Source: Pseudoxanthobacter soli DSM 19599 | GTDB lineage: Bacteria > Pseudomonadota > Alphaproteobacteria > Rhizobiales > Segnochrobactraceae | Direction: 5' to 3' | Length of the DNA: 64,000 nucleotides | Assembly: GCF_900148505.1 (NCBI RefSeq) | Contig: NZ_FRXO01000003.1 | Span: 124,001 to 188,000 of the forward strand | Shown here: piece after piece, positions 16,599-25,538 of the stretch | Layout of the letters: every line of letters starts with the position of its first letter | How positions within the stretch are numbered: position 1 is the first letter of the stretch | The notes under the pieces: model-generated | Told to the model about the DNA's origin: nothing | Databases searched by the model: none | Seen by the model: the letters and a program-made list of their open reading frames with translations, nothing else | Translations under genes and position numbers: made by a program

Positions 16599-17837
16599 TC
16601 AGATCGGGCGGCCCACCACGGCCGTCAGATCGCTGACACCGTCCGGCGAATAGTATCCGGCCGCCTTCTTGGCCTCGAGTTCGACGCTCGCATCCGCCGG
16701 CACCAGCTCGGCCGGGATCGGCACGCGCTCGCCGATATCGATGCCCGACCGCGTGATGGCGTCGTATTTCATGTTCGACATCGAGACGAAGCGGTCGATG
16801 CGGCGAATGCCCAGCCAGTGGAGCACGTCCGGCATCAGTTCCTGGAAGCGGGCGTCCTGCACGCCGGCGACGCATTCCGTGCGTTCGAAATAGGTGGCGG
16901 CCTGATCGCCGCCCTCCTGACGCTTGCGGGCGTTATAGACGAGGAACTTCGTCACCTCGCCGAGCGCACGGCCTTCCTTGCGGTTATAGACGATCAGCCC
17001 GGCGCCGCCATTCTGCGCCTCGCGGACGCATTCCTCGATGCCGTGGATCAGGTATGGCCGGCAGGTGCAGATGTCGGAGCCGAACACGTCTGAGCCGTTG
17101 CACTCGTCATGGACGCGGCAGGTCAGCCGGCGGGCCGGATCGGCAATCGCGGTGGGATCGCCGAAGATATAGAGCGTGATGCCGCCGATCGGCGGCAGGA
17201 ACACGTCGAGGTCGGGCCGCGTCACCAGCTCGGGATACATGCCGCCGGTCTGCTCGAACAGCGTGCGGCGCAGCACCTCGTCGGAAACGCCGAACCGCTC
17301 GGCGATGCCCGGCAGGTACCAAACCGGATCGACCGCCGCCTTGACGACCGAGATCTCGCCGGAGGGCAGCATCACCTGGCCGTCGGGCTTGAGGCGGCCG
17401 ACCTGCATGGCGTGCTCCAGCTCGGGCAGCGTCAGGTGGGCGCGCGTCACGGCGATGGAGGGGCGGATATCGATGCCCTCAGCGATCAGGTCGGCGAACA
17501 GGCTCTGCGCCATGTGGCCCCACGGATCGAGCGACACGATCTTGCCGGGCTCGCTCCACTGCGGATAGGGGCCGATATCGATCACCGGGGCGGTGTTGGT
17601 GTAGTCGGGCCGCTGGATCGGATTCAGCGCGCCGGCCGAAACCGCGAGCGCCCGATAGAGCGCATAAGCCCCGCCATGAGTTCCGATCACGTTGCGGTCG
17701 GCCGGGCGGCTGACGGAGCCGACGATCGGCCCGCGGGCCCGCGGATCGCCCGCTGCCCAGTGGATCGGGAAACGCACCGGGGCGCCGGCACCCGGATGAG
17801 AGGTGAGGCGGATGTGAGTCTGGCGGTTTTGGCTCAT
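16599..17837 (-). CDS. urc1: GTP cyclohydrolase II-like URC1 homologue
   Basis: A 412-residue protein whose C-terminal half is the RibA fold. Zn ligands C246, C257 and C259 sit in DECNGSDVFGSDICTC, and the catalytic VYNRKEGRALGEV segment is at about 283. The N-terminal ~200 residues (NVIGTHGGAYALYRALAV, SLDPWGHMAQSLF) are absent from true RibA and typify URC1. Known: fungal URC1 acts in uracil breakdown, apparently opening a ribosylated pyrimidine ring instead of GTP. ATG 17837 has GAAGG six bases upstream. First gene of the urc1-urc4-upp set, so its promoter is in the 213-bp gap to the patatin gene. Confidence 0.9.
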   Translation of the reverse strand: MSQNRQTHIRLTSHPGAGAPVRFPIHWAAGDPRARGPIVGSVSRPADRNVIGTHGGAYALYRALAVSAGALNPIQRPDYTNTAPVIDIGPYPQWSEPGKIVSLDPWGHMAQSLFADLIAEGIDIRPSIAVTRAHLTLPELEHAMQVGRLKPDGQVMLPSGEISVVKAAVDPVWYLPGIAERFGVSDEVLRRTLFEQTGGMYPELVTRPDLDVFLPPIGGITLYIFGDPTAIADPARRLTCRVHDECNGSDVFGSDICTCRPYLIHGIEECVREAQNGGAGLIVYNRKEGRALGEVTKFLVYNARKRQEGGDQAATYFERTECVAGVQDARFQELMPDVLHWLGIRRIDRFVSMSNMKYDAITRSGIDIGERVPIPAELVPADASVELEAKKAAGYYSPDGVSDLTAVVGRPI

Positions 17838-18050
17838 GATTGGCCTTCGAAACGGTGCCTTCGTCCACCATATGAGGGACGAAGCCCCTGAGACGTCCAC
17901 GTCCGGCAGGGTGCGCCGGACCGGAAACCATGAGTTTACATCAAATCCCGTGCGCGGGAAGCCGGTAGCGGCGCGGCGTGCCTCCGCCTCCTCCCGGGCA
18001 GTTCGGCCGCCGCCGCGCCCGTCATGAGGCTGCTTCAGGTCGAGGCCATG

Positions 18051-19169
18051 ATGATGCGAGACGATCCCGCTGCTGGGCGACCGCGGACAGCCGGTCCCAA
18101 GATTGCCGAACCAAAGATCGCCGGTCCCAAGATAGCCGGTCCCAAGATCGCCGGTCCCAAGATAGCCGGTCCCAAGATCGCCGAACCAAAGATCGCCGAG
18201 CCCGAGCCCGCCGAACTGAAGACACCAGAGCCGATGAACAGTCCCGCGCAGCGCGCCTCCTCGACAGCCGTGCCGTCCCGGCCCGGCGATGCGGTTCCGT
18301 CCCATGGGCCGGACCCTGTGGATCTGCCGTCGCGGCCGCGCATCGGCGTGGCGCTTTCCGGCGGCGGCGCGCGCGGGCTCGCCCATGCCGCGGTGGTGTC
18401 CGCCTTCGACGAACTCGGCCTCAAGCCGGCCGCGATCAGCGGCGCCTCGATCGGTGCGCTGGTGGGTGTCGGCTGGGCCGCCGGTCTTTCCGGCACAGAC
18501 ATCGCCGACCTCGCCCGGGCGCGGTTCGCCGACAGCCGCACGCTGTTTTCGTCGCTCTGGCAGCTTCGGCCGCAGAAGTTCGGCGACCTGTTCGGCCCGA
18601 ACGCGATGGTCTCGCTCGATCCCGAGCGCGTCGTGGACCTGGTGCTGCCGGGCATCGTGCCGGAGACCATCGAAGCCCTGCCGGTGCCGTTCACCGCCAT
18701 CGCCACCGATTTCTACGGCTGCAAGGAGGTGCGGCTGTCGCAGGGGCCGCTGCGTCCGGCCATTGCGGCGTCCATCGCCCTGCCCGGCGTGTTCCGCGCG
18801 GTCAACCACGAAGGCCGGGTGCTGCTCGACGGCGGCTTCACAAACCCGATGCCGTTCGACGCCCTGCCGCGCGCGCTCGATTTCGTCGTCGCGGTCGACG
18901 TGATCGGCGGACCGGGCGCGACCGGCGAGGAGCGGGCGCTTCCGGGGATGGCCGACGCGATGTTCGGCGCCAGCCAGATCATGATGCAGGCCATCGTGGC
19001 GGAAAAGCTGAAGCACCGCCGACGGCCGGACCTCGTGGTGCGGCCGGACATCCACCGCTTCCGCGTGCTCGATTTCCTCAAGACGTCCGAGGTTCTCGCC
19101 GCCGCAGAGCCGGTGAAAGACGAGGTGAAGCGCGCCGTGGAGCGGGCGCTGGAACACCGCGCGGCCTGA
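18051..19169 (+). CDS. patatin-like phospholipase with repeat N-terminus
   Basis: A 372-residue patatin-family lipid acyl hydrolase. Oxyanion loop SGGGARG (near residue 107), nucleophile elbow GASIGAL (Ser in G-x-S-x-G, near 137) and catalytic DGGFTNP (near 262) are intact. The first ~60 residues contain seven tandem GPKIA/EPKIA pentapeptides encoded by 15-bp repeats, then a Pro-rich linker; neither belongs to the enzyme fold. ATG 18051 is placed five bases after GAGG; ATGs at 18024 and 18233 are alternatives, the last excluding the repeats. Probable role in membrane lipid turnover. Confidence 0.88.
   Translation: MMRDDPAAGRPRTAGPKIAEPKIAGPKIAGPKIAGPKIAGPKIAEPKIAEPEPAELKTPEPMNSPAQRASSTAVPSRPGDAVPSHGPDPVDLPSRPRIGVALSGGGARGLAHAAVVSAFDELGLKPAAISGASIGALVGVGWAAGLSGTDIADLARARFADSRTLFSSLWQLRPQKFGDLFGPNAMVSLDPERVVDLVLPGIVPETIEALPVPFTAIATDFYGCKEVRLSQGPLRPAIAASIALPGVFRAVNHEGRVLLDGGFTNPMPFDALPRALDFVVAVDVIGGPGATGEERALPGMADAMFGASQIMMQAIVAEKLKHRRRPDLVVRPDIHRFRVLDFLKTSEVLAAAEPVKDEVKRAVERALEHRAA
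18093..18197 (+). repeat. seven tandem 15-bp repeats (GPKIA/EPKIA codons)
   Basis: Seven back-to-back 15-bp units in order G-E-G-G-G-G-E: GGTCCCAAGAT(C/A/T)GCC with the variant GAACCAAAGATCGCC. The middle four differ only at the Ile codon third base, alternating A and C, which implies duplication of a 30-bp pair. Units keep frame with the patatin gene. A degenerate tail (EPEPAELK) follows. Confidence 0.95.
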
Positions 19170-19223
19170 GGTTCGGGAGGCCGGAGGAGGCGCGCGATCG
19201 CCGGCACGACCGCCCGGCCGCGT

Positions 19224-19730
19224 TTATCCCCGCCGGTCGCGGAAGAACGCGCGCAGCAGATCCGCCGAGGCGGTCTCGCCGATGCCGGACAGAACGTCCG
19301 GGGCATGATGGCAGGTCGGCGCGTGGTAGAGCCGCACGCCGTGTTCCACCGCCCCTCCCTTGGGGTCGGCCGCGCCATAATAAAGCCGCCGGATGCGGGC
19401 AAACGAGATCGCGCCGGCGCACATCGGGCACGGTTCCAGCGTGACATAGAGATCGCAGCCGCTCAGCCGCTCCGAGCCGAGCGTCGCGGCCGCGGCTCGG
19501 AGCGCCAGAATCTCGGCGTGGGCGGTCGGATCGCGGTCGGCGAGCGTGCGGTTTCCGGCCCGCGCGATCACCGCGCCCGCCTTCACCACCACCGCCCCGA
19601 CCGGAACCTCGCCACGTTCGGCGGCGGCCCGCGCCTCGTCGAGGGCGACGTCCATGAAGGAGCGAACGCCGCTCCCCGAGGCGGCATACGCCATCGCGGT
19701 CTCGCCCGCCGAACGGTCCACCTTCACCAT
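19224..19730 (-). CDS. tadA: tRNA-specific adenosine deaminase
   Basis: A 168-residue zinc deaminase: HAEILALR (His ligand and catalytic Glu, near residue 70) and EPCPMCAGAI (two Cys ligands, near 100), then ARIRRLYYGAADPKGGA as in TadA. It converts A34 to inosine in tRNA-Arg(ACG). ATG 19730 has GGAAGGA eight bases upstream and adds ~20 residues before the catalytic fold; Met at 19694 or 19658 are shorter options. It converges with the patatin gene and diverges from the pseudouridine synthase gene. Confidence 0.92.
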   Translation of the reverse strand: MVKVDRSAGETAMAYAASGSGVRSFMDVALDEARAAAERGEVPVGAVVVKAGAVIARAGNRTLADRDPTAHAEILALRAAAATLGSERLSGCDLYVTLEPCPMCAGAISFARIRRLYYGAADPKGGAVEHGVRLYHAPTCHHAPDVLSGIGETASADLLRAFFRDRRG

Positions 19731-19901
19731 GACGTCTTTCCTTCCGAAGCTCGACCGCCGGTTCTGATTCATCGGCGGCCAGCCATCGTGCATCCTCCAA
19801 GCCGCCTGGAGCCAGATTGCCTGATTTCGGCCGCGCGAATCATGGCTGCTCCTTCAGATTGGCATTCCTAGAAACCGCGCGCTCTGCTATCACGCCGCAC
19901 C

Positions 19902-22727
19902 ATGACCCCGACATCGAATGAAGACCAGACCGCCGACGGCGGTCCCGCCACCCCTGCCGTCGATACACCTGCCGCCACGGGCGGCGAACCGGCCGGCGCA
20001 CAGCCCGCCGGCGACGATGCCGCGCGCCCGCCGATCGCGGACGCGGAAGCCGTTTCGCAAGCCTCTTCCGACGAAGCCACTTCCGACGACGCGCCTTCCG
20101 ACGACGTCTCTTTTGACGCCCCGGACGAGATCGAGGCGCCCGGTGAGGAAGAGAGCGACGAGGACGATCGCGACGAAGCCGAGATCGTGTTCGCCGACGA
20201 TGCGTTCGACGATTTCGACGACGGCGACTACGACCCGTTCGCCTCCGTCGGCGAGCCCGCCGAGGAAGACCTCGCGGACGAGGACGACGACAGCCCCGCC
20301 GCCGCGCCGGCGCGGACGGCCGAGGTGCATCCCGGCGAGCGTGTCGCCAAGGTGCTGGCCCGCGCCGGGCTCTGCTCGCGCCGCGACGCCGAGGCCTGGG
20401 TGCTCGCCGGCCGCGTCGCCGTCAATGGCAAGATTCTCGATACGCCGGCCCACAATGTGGTGGCGAGCGACCTCATCACGGTGGACGGCAAGCCGATTCC
20501 GGCGAAGGAACAGACCCGGCTGTGGCTCTACCACAAGCCGCGCGGTCTCGTGACCACCAACGCCGACCCCGATGGCCGGCCGACCATCTTCGAGCGCCTG
20601 CCGGAAGAGCTGCCGCGGGTGATGACCATCGGCCGTCTGGACATCAACACCGAAGGGCTTCTGCTGCTCACCAACGACGGTGGCCTCGCCCGGGTGCTCG
20701 AACTGCCGGCCACCGGCTGGATGCGCCGCTACCGCGTGCGCGCCCACGGCAACATCACCCAGGCGGATCTCGACCGGCTTTCCGACGGCCTTGCCGTCGA
20801 CGGCGTGCTCTACGGCCCGATCGACGCGGTGCTCGACCGCGCCCAGGGTGACAATGTGTGGATCACGCTCTCCATGCGCGAGGGCAAGAACCGCGAGGTC
20901 AAGAACGTGCTCGGCGCGCTTGGCCTCAACGTCAATCGCCTGATCCGCGTCTCGTTCGGCCCGTTCCTTCTCGGCGAACTGCAGCCGGGCGAGGTGCGCG
21001 AGGTGCGCAGCCGGGTGCTGCGCGACCAGATCGGCGGCAAGCTCGCCGAGGACGCGAGCGCCGATTTCGAACCCCGCCACAGCGCGCCCGAACGGAAGGG
21101 CACCGCCCCCCGCGCGACCGCCCGCACCGGCGTGACCCGCGAGCCGCGCCCCTATCCGGGCGGCGACGACCGGCAGAACCGGCCCACCCGGCGCGGCGAC
21201 CGCGACGAGCGGCCCGACCGCCGCCGCGATCGCGACGACGGCCGCGGCTTCGGCGAGCGCCGCAGCGAAGGCCGCGACCGCCCGTTCGAGCGGCCGGCAC
21301 GCGCCGGCGGCCGGGTGCTCGGCGTGATCGACCCGAATGCGACCCCGGGTGAGGACGGCCGCGATCCCAACGCGCCGATCATCCGCCGCGAGGAACCGAA
21401 GCCGAATTTCGAGCGCAGCGACGACCGCCGCCGCGACGGCGGCCGTTCCTTCGGCGGCAAATCTTCCAGCCGCAGCGGCGATCGCCCGCGCACCCGCGAC
21501 GAGCGTCCCCGCAGCTTCACGCCGTGGGCGAACCATGCCGATCGGGGCGAGGGCGAGGGCCGCGGACGCGGATCCGACGCCCCGCGCGGCGAGCGCGCCG
21601 AACGGCCGTTCCGCGAGCGCCGCGACGGCGAAGGCCGCAGGAACGATGGATACCGGGGCGAAGGATACCGGGGAGAAGGACGTGGCGAGCGCAGGTCCGA
21701 GGGATCGCGCTCCGAGCGTCCGTCCGGCGAGCGGACTTATGGCGACCGCGGCCGGCCCGAGCGGTCCGGCGGTGAGCGGCCTTCGCGCCCCTATCGCGAC
21801 CGCGCGGAGGGCGAGCGCTCGTCCGAGCGTCCGCGCCGGGAGCGCGCAGAAGGCGACCGTCCGTCCCGTCCCTTCCGGGAGCGTGACGGTGAAGGACGCG
21901 GCAGGCCGGAGCAAGGCGAGCGCCGCTTCGACCGCCCGCGCACCGACCGGCCGCGCGGCGAACGTCCGCAGGGCGATAGGCCGGCCAGACCGTTCCGCGA
22001 ACGCGGAGACGGGGAGCGTCCGGCACGGCCCTTCCGCGAGCGGCCCGAGGGTGAAGGACGCGGCGAGCGCAGGTTCGACAAGCCCCGCGGCGACTGGCCT
22101 CAAGGCGACCGCCCGGCGCGACCGTTCCGCGAGCGCCCGGAGGGCGGCGACAGGCCTCGCGGCGACCGGCCCCAAGGTGACAGACCCCATGGCGACCGCC
22201 CGGCGCGACCGTTCCGTGAGCGCCCGGAGGGCGGTGACAGGCCGCGCGGCGAACGCCCGGCACGGCCGTTCCGCGAGCGGCCCGAAGGCGAAGGGCGCGG
22301 CGAGCGCAGGTTCGACAAGCCTCGCGGCGACAGGCCTCAAGGCGACCGCCCGGCACGGCCGTTCCGCGAGCGCCCGGAGGGCGGTGACAGGCCGCGCGGC
22401 GAACGCCCGGCAAGGCCGTTCCGCGAGCGGCCCGAAGGCGAAGGGCGCGGCGAGCGCAGGTTCGACAAGCCTCGCGGCGACCGGCCTCAAGGTGACAGGT
22501 CCCACGGCGATAGGCCCCAAGGCGACCGGCCGTCGCGCGGCTTCCGCGAACGGCCCGAAGGCGGCTTCAAGCCCGGCGGCGCCGGGCGTGGCCCCGGCAG
22601 GGGTGGACCTGGAGCTGGCGGGCCGAAGGGCGGTCCTGGTCGGGGCGGTCCTAGTCGGGGTGGTCCCGGTCGGGGCGGACCGGGCGGCGGGGCTCCGCGG
22701 CGCGGGCCGCGGCCGCCGAAGGCGTGA
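19902..22727 (+). CDS. rluB: RluB/RsuA-type pseudouridine synthase with very long basic/acidic repeat tail
   Basis: A 941-residue protein. Residues 1-140 are acidic and disordered (DDV, EED, DDFDDG runs). Residues ~145-200 form an S4 RNA-binding domain (GERVAKVLARAGLCSRRDAE). Residues ~205-375 are the synthase, with catalytic Asp in GRLDINTEGLLLLTNDGG. From ~390 to the end the chain is almost wholly Arg, Glu, Gly, Asp and Pro in repeats such as RPARPFRERPEG and RFDKPRGDRPQGDRP, ending in a Gly/Pro-rich tract. The usual family length is ~250-300 in the core. It modifies 23S rRNA uridine; the tail probably binds RNA. rsmD starts 9 bp downstream. Confidence 0.9.
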   Translation: MTPTSNEDQTADGGPATPAVDTPAATGGEPAGAQPAGDDAARPPIADAEAVSQASSDEATSDDAPSDDVSFDAPDEIEAPGEEESDEDDRDEAEIVFADDAFDDFDDGDYDPFASVGEPAEEDLADEDDDSPAAAPARTAEVHPGERVAKVLARAGLCSRRDAEAWVLAGRVAVNGKILDTPAHNVVASDLITVDGKPIPAKEQTRLWLYHKPRGLVTTNADPDGRPTIFERLPEELPRVMTIGRLDINTEGLLLLTNDGGLARVLELPATGWMRRYRVRAHGNITQADLDRLSDGLAVDGVLYGPIDAVLDRAQGDNVWITLSMREGKNREVKNVLGALGLNVNRLIRVSFGPFLLGELQPGEVREVRSRVLRDQIGGKLAEDASADFEPRHSAPERKGTAPRATARTGVTREPRPYPGGDDRQNRPTRRGDRDERPDRRRDRDDGRGFGERRSEGRDRPFERPARAGGRVLGVIDPNATPGEDGRDPNAPIIRREEPKPNFERSDDRRRDGGRSFGGKSSSRSGDRPRTRDERPRSFTPWANHADRGEGEGRGRGSDAPRGERAERPFRERRDGEGRRNDGYRGEGYRGEGRGERRSEGSRSERPSGERTYGDRGRPERSGGERPSRPYRDRAEGERSSERPRRERAEGDRPSRPFRERDGEGRGRPEQGERRFDRPRTDRPRGERPQGDRPARPFRERGDGERPARPFRERPEGEGRGERRFDKPRGDWPQGDRPARPFRERPEGGDRPRGDRPQGDRPHGDRPARPFRERPEGGDRPRGERPARPFRERPEGEGRGERRFDKPRGDRPQGDRPARPFRERPEGGDRPRGERPARPFRERPEGEGRGERRFDKPRGDRPQGDRSHGDRPQGDRPSRGFRERPEGGFKPGGAGRGPGRGGPGAGGPKGGPGRGGPSRGGPGRGGPGGGAPRRGPRPPKA
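22192..22491 (+). repeat. two tandem 150-bp repeats in the rluB tail
   Basis: Positions 22192-22341 and 22342-22491 match almost base for base at a 150-bp offset (for example CGGCGAGCGCAGGTTCGACA at 22298 and 22448). They encode a 50-residue unit containing PARPFRERPEGEGRGERRFD. A related but shorter-range copy begins near 22061. Confidence 0.9.
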
Positions 22728-22736
22728 CGGCGCGCC

Positions 22737-23294
22737 ATGCGGATCGTTGCCGGACGCTTCAAGGGCGCCCAGATCGCCACGCCGAGCGGCCGGGATATTC
22801 GCCCGACCGCGGACCGGCTGCGCGAGAGCCTGTTCAACATCCTGATCCACGGGCATGACGACCCGGTCGAGGGCGCCCGCGTCATCGACCTGTTCGCCGG
22901 CACCGGTGCCCTCGGACTGGAGGCGCTGTCGCGCGGCGCGCGGCACTGCCTCTTCATCGAAGAGGCCGCCGAGGCACGGGCGCTGATCCGCCGCAATGTG
23001 GAAGCCATGAAGCTGACCGGCGAGACGCGCATCTACCGGCGCGATGCCACCCGTCTCGGCGCGGCCGGCACCCACACGCCGTTCGACCTCGCCTTTCTCG
23101 ACCCGCCCTATGGCCGCGGCCTCGGCGAGGCCGCGCTCGCGAGCCTCGCCGCCGGCGGCTGGCTGAAGCCGGGTGCGCTCGCGGTGCTGGAAGAGGCCGC
23201 AGGCGCGGAGATCGCGCTGCCGGCCGGCTTCACGCTGCTCGACGAACGCAGTCAGGGCATCTCGAAGCTCCTGATCCTGCGGTTCGAGCCCTGA
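22737..23294 (+). CDS. rsmD: 16S rRNA (guanine(966)-N2)-methyltransferase
   Basis: A 185-residue Rossmann methyltransferase: MRIVAGRFKG start, SAM motif I VIDLFAGTGALGLEALSRGA (about residue 48) and catalytic DPPYGRG (about 122). It methylates G966 of 16S rRNA in the assembling 30S subunit. It follows the pseudouridine synthase by 9 bp, the common alphaproteobacterial pairing of two rRNA-modification genes. It converges with mutL across a 54-bp gap. Confidence 0.95.
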   Translation: MRIVAGRFKGAQIATPSGRDIRPTADRLRESLFNILIHGHDDPVEGARVIDLFAGTGALGLEALSRGARHCLFIEEAAEARALIRRNVEAMKLTGETRIYRRDATRLGAAGTHTPFDLAFLDPPYGRGLGEAALASLAAGGWLKPGALAVLEEAAGAEIALPAGFTLLDERSQGISKLLILRFEP

Positions 23295-23348
23295 CGCACC
23301 GGTCCGCTCGACCGCAAGGACGGGCTCTGCCGACTGCGCGTTCCGGCC

Positions 23349-25280
23349 TCACCGCCGTCCGAACAGCCTTTCGATGTCGGCCAGCGTCAGGGTGATGAAG
23401 GTCGGCCGGCCGTGGTTGCACGTGCCGGAATTGGGCGTCGCCTCCATCTCGCGCAAAAGCGCGTCCATCTCCTCGACCCGCATCCGCCGGCCGGAGCGCA
23501 CCGAGCCGTGGCAGGCCATGGTGGAGGCGATGCGGTTCAGCCGTTCCTCCAGGCCCGTGGCGCGGTCCCATTCGGCGATCTCGTCGGCGAGGTCGCGCAC
23601 CAGCGCCGCGACGTCCGTGGTGCCGAGCAGCGCCGGCACCTCCCGCACCGCGACCGCGCCGGGGCCGAACGCCTCCAGCGACAGACCGAAGCCCTCGATT
23701 TCCTCCGCGCGCGCGGCGAGACGGTCGACGTCTTCCGCAGGCAGGTCGACGATTTCCGGCACGAGCAGCATCTGCCGCTCCACGCCGTGGGCTGCGCGGG
23801 CCGCCTTCAGCCGTTCATAGACGAGACGTTCGTGGGCCGCGTGCTGGTCGACGATCACCATGCCGCCCGCGGTCTGGGCGATGATGTAGTTGCTGTGGAT
23901 CTGAGCGCGCGGCGCGCCGAGCGGGAAGCTCTCGCGCTCCGGCGGCAACACCGCGGAATCGGCGCGCGCATCGGCCGACGGCCGCGCGAGATCGCCGAAG
24001 GCCGCCTGCGGAACCGCACTTTCCAGCGCCGCAGGGTCATAAGCCGGCTTAAAAGGGGCTTCCACCCCCTCGGAGAGGCCGCCACCGATGGGATCGACTG
24101 GCGGGGTCGCCGCCGGGACTGCACCGCCGGCCGGATCGAGCGGCCGGAACATCGATTGCCGCCAGTCGCCGGCGGCGCGCGAGCCGAAGCCGAACCGCGC
24201 CGCCGGGGAAGCCGCGCCGGCCGGCGCCGCACCGGGGCGGAACGCGGCGATGGCCGCGCTGGTGCCGGTCGTGGTGGCGCGGTGCGGCGAGGCACCGATG
24301 GTCTCGCGGATGGCGCCGACGATCAGCCCCCGCACCAGCCCGGGGTCGCGGAACCGCACGTCCGCCTTGGTCGGGTGCACGTTGACGTCGACCTCGTGGG
24401 GATCGAGCGTGAGGAAAAGCACGGCCGCGGGATGCCGGTCGCGAGCCATCACGTCGGCATAGGCGCCGCGCAGGGCGCCCATCAGCATACGGTCGCGCAC
24501 CGGACGGCCGTTGACGAACAGATATTGCTGGGTGGCGGCGGCACGGGTGTAGCTCGGCAGGCCCGCGAACCCTTCGAGGCGGATGCCCTCCCGCCCGGCA
24601 TCGACGATGAGGGCGTTGTCGATGAACTCGGCGCCCACGGTGTCGGCGATGCGCCGGGCGCGGGCATCGATGCCGCTGCGCGCCGGCCACTCCGTGGCGC
24701 TGCGGTCGCTGCCGGTCAGGGTGAACGCCACCTCCGGCACGGCGATGGCAAGCCGGCGTACGATTTCCGTCACCGCGGTGGCCTCGGCGCGGTCGGTCTT
24801 CAGGAACTTGAGGCGGGCCGGGGTGGAGAAGAACAGGTCGGCCACCTCGACCCGGGTGCCGGGATTGAGCGCGACCGGCCGCGGCGCGGACTTCTCGCCA
24901 CCTTCGACCACGATCTCGGCGGCGTGTTCGGCGTCGCGGGTTCGGCTCGCGATCGACAGCCGGGCCACCGCGCCGATCGAGGGCAGCGCCTCGCCGCGGA
25001 AGCCGAGGGTGGCGATCGACATCAGGTCGCCTTCGGGCAGCTTGGAGGTGCAGTGGCGTTCCACGGCGAGCGCAAGATCGGCCTCGCTCATGCCGCGCCC
25101 GTCGTCGACCACGCGGATCAGCGTCTTGCCGCCCGCCGCGGTCACGATCTCGATGCGGTGCGCGCCGGCATCGATGGCGTTCTCGACCAGTTCCTTCACG
25201 ACGCTCGCCGGCCGCTCGATCACCTCGCCGGCTGCGATGCGGTTGATCAGGCCGTCGTCAAGTTGCCGGATCACGGCCAT
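23349..25280 (-). CDS. mutL: DNA mismatch repair protein MutL
   Basis: A 643-residue MutL. The N-terminal GHKL ATPase shows [20 protein letters not shown] with downstream NAIDAG, then DDGRGM and [10 protein letters not shown]. The transducer domain follows to ~330, then a Pro/Ala linker (~340-440). The C-terminal dimerisation domain holds the endonuclease motif [12 protein letters not shown] (about 470), ACHGSVR and the terminal [10 protein letters not shown]. The presence of the DQHA-x2-E-x4-E motif suggests a nicking MutL, consistent with species lacking MutH. ATG 25280 is chosen from the family N-terminus. Confidence 0.96.
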   Translation of the reverse strand: MAVIRQLDDGLINRIAAGEVIERPASVVKELVENAIDAGAHRIEIVTAAGGKTLIRVVDDGRGMSEADLALAVERHCTSKLPEGDLMSIATLGFRGEALPSIGAVARLSIASRTRDAEHAAEIVVEGGEKSAPRPVALNPGTRVEVADLFFSTPARLKFLKTDRAEATAVTEIVRRLAIAVPEVAFTLTGSDRSATEWPARSGIDARARRIADTVGAEFIDNALIVDAGREGIRLEGFAGLPSYTRAAATQQYLFVNGRPVRDRMLMGALRGAYADVMARDRHPAAVLFLTLDPHEVDVNVHPTKADVRFRDPGLVRGLIVGAIRETIGASPHRATTTGTSAAIAAFRPGAAPAGAASPAARFGFGSRAAGDWRQSMFRPLDPAGGAVPAATPPVDPIGGGLSEGVEAPFKPAYDPAALESAVPQAAFGDLARPSADARADSAVLPPERESFPLGAPRAQIHSNYIIAQTAGGMVIVDQHAAHERLVYERLKAARAAHGVERQMLLVPEIVDLPAEDVDRLAARAEEIEGFGLSLEAFGPGAVAVREVPALLGTTDVAALVRDLADEIAEWDRATGLEERLNRIASTMACHGSVRSGRRMRVEEMDALLREMEATPNSGTCNHGRPTFITLTLADIERLFGRR

Positions 25281-25538
25281 CGGTTCGTCCTGTTCCTCAC
25301 CCAGCCCGCCCTGTTCCGCCTGCGGCAAGGCGGGGAATCACCGGTCCGGGCGCCGCCGCAGCATAGCGCCGGGCACGCGGGAGCGGTACTCCGCGCCTCG
25401 TCGGCGCCGCCCGTGCCGCGCCGTTTGCCACCGCACTGCAACAGCGCGGAGAAATCGCGGCCGGCAGGGCGACGGGCGGCCACGTTGCGGCGGCGCGGCG
25501 CTTGACCCGGGCGGGTCCTGCGTCTACCCCAACCGGCG

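Noticed and set aside
18093-18197. Short regular repeats as a possible CRISPR array
   Set aside because: 15-bp units abut without spacers and stay in frame with the patatin gene; no cas genes in the window.
22000-22727. Repeat-rich stretch as a possible integrated element
   Set aside because: It is continuous coding sequence of the synthase tail, with no ends, target duplication or transposase.
19890-23075. Minus-strand frame of ~1060 codons opposite the pseudouridine synthase
   Set aside because: Product is an artefact of the repeat-rich plus-strand gene; no start site or family.
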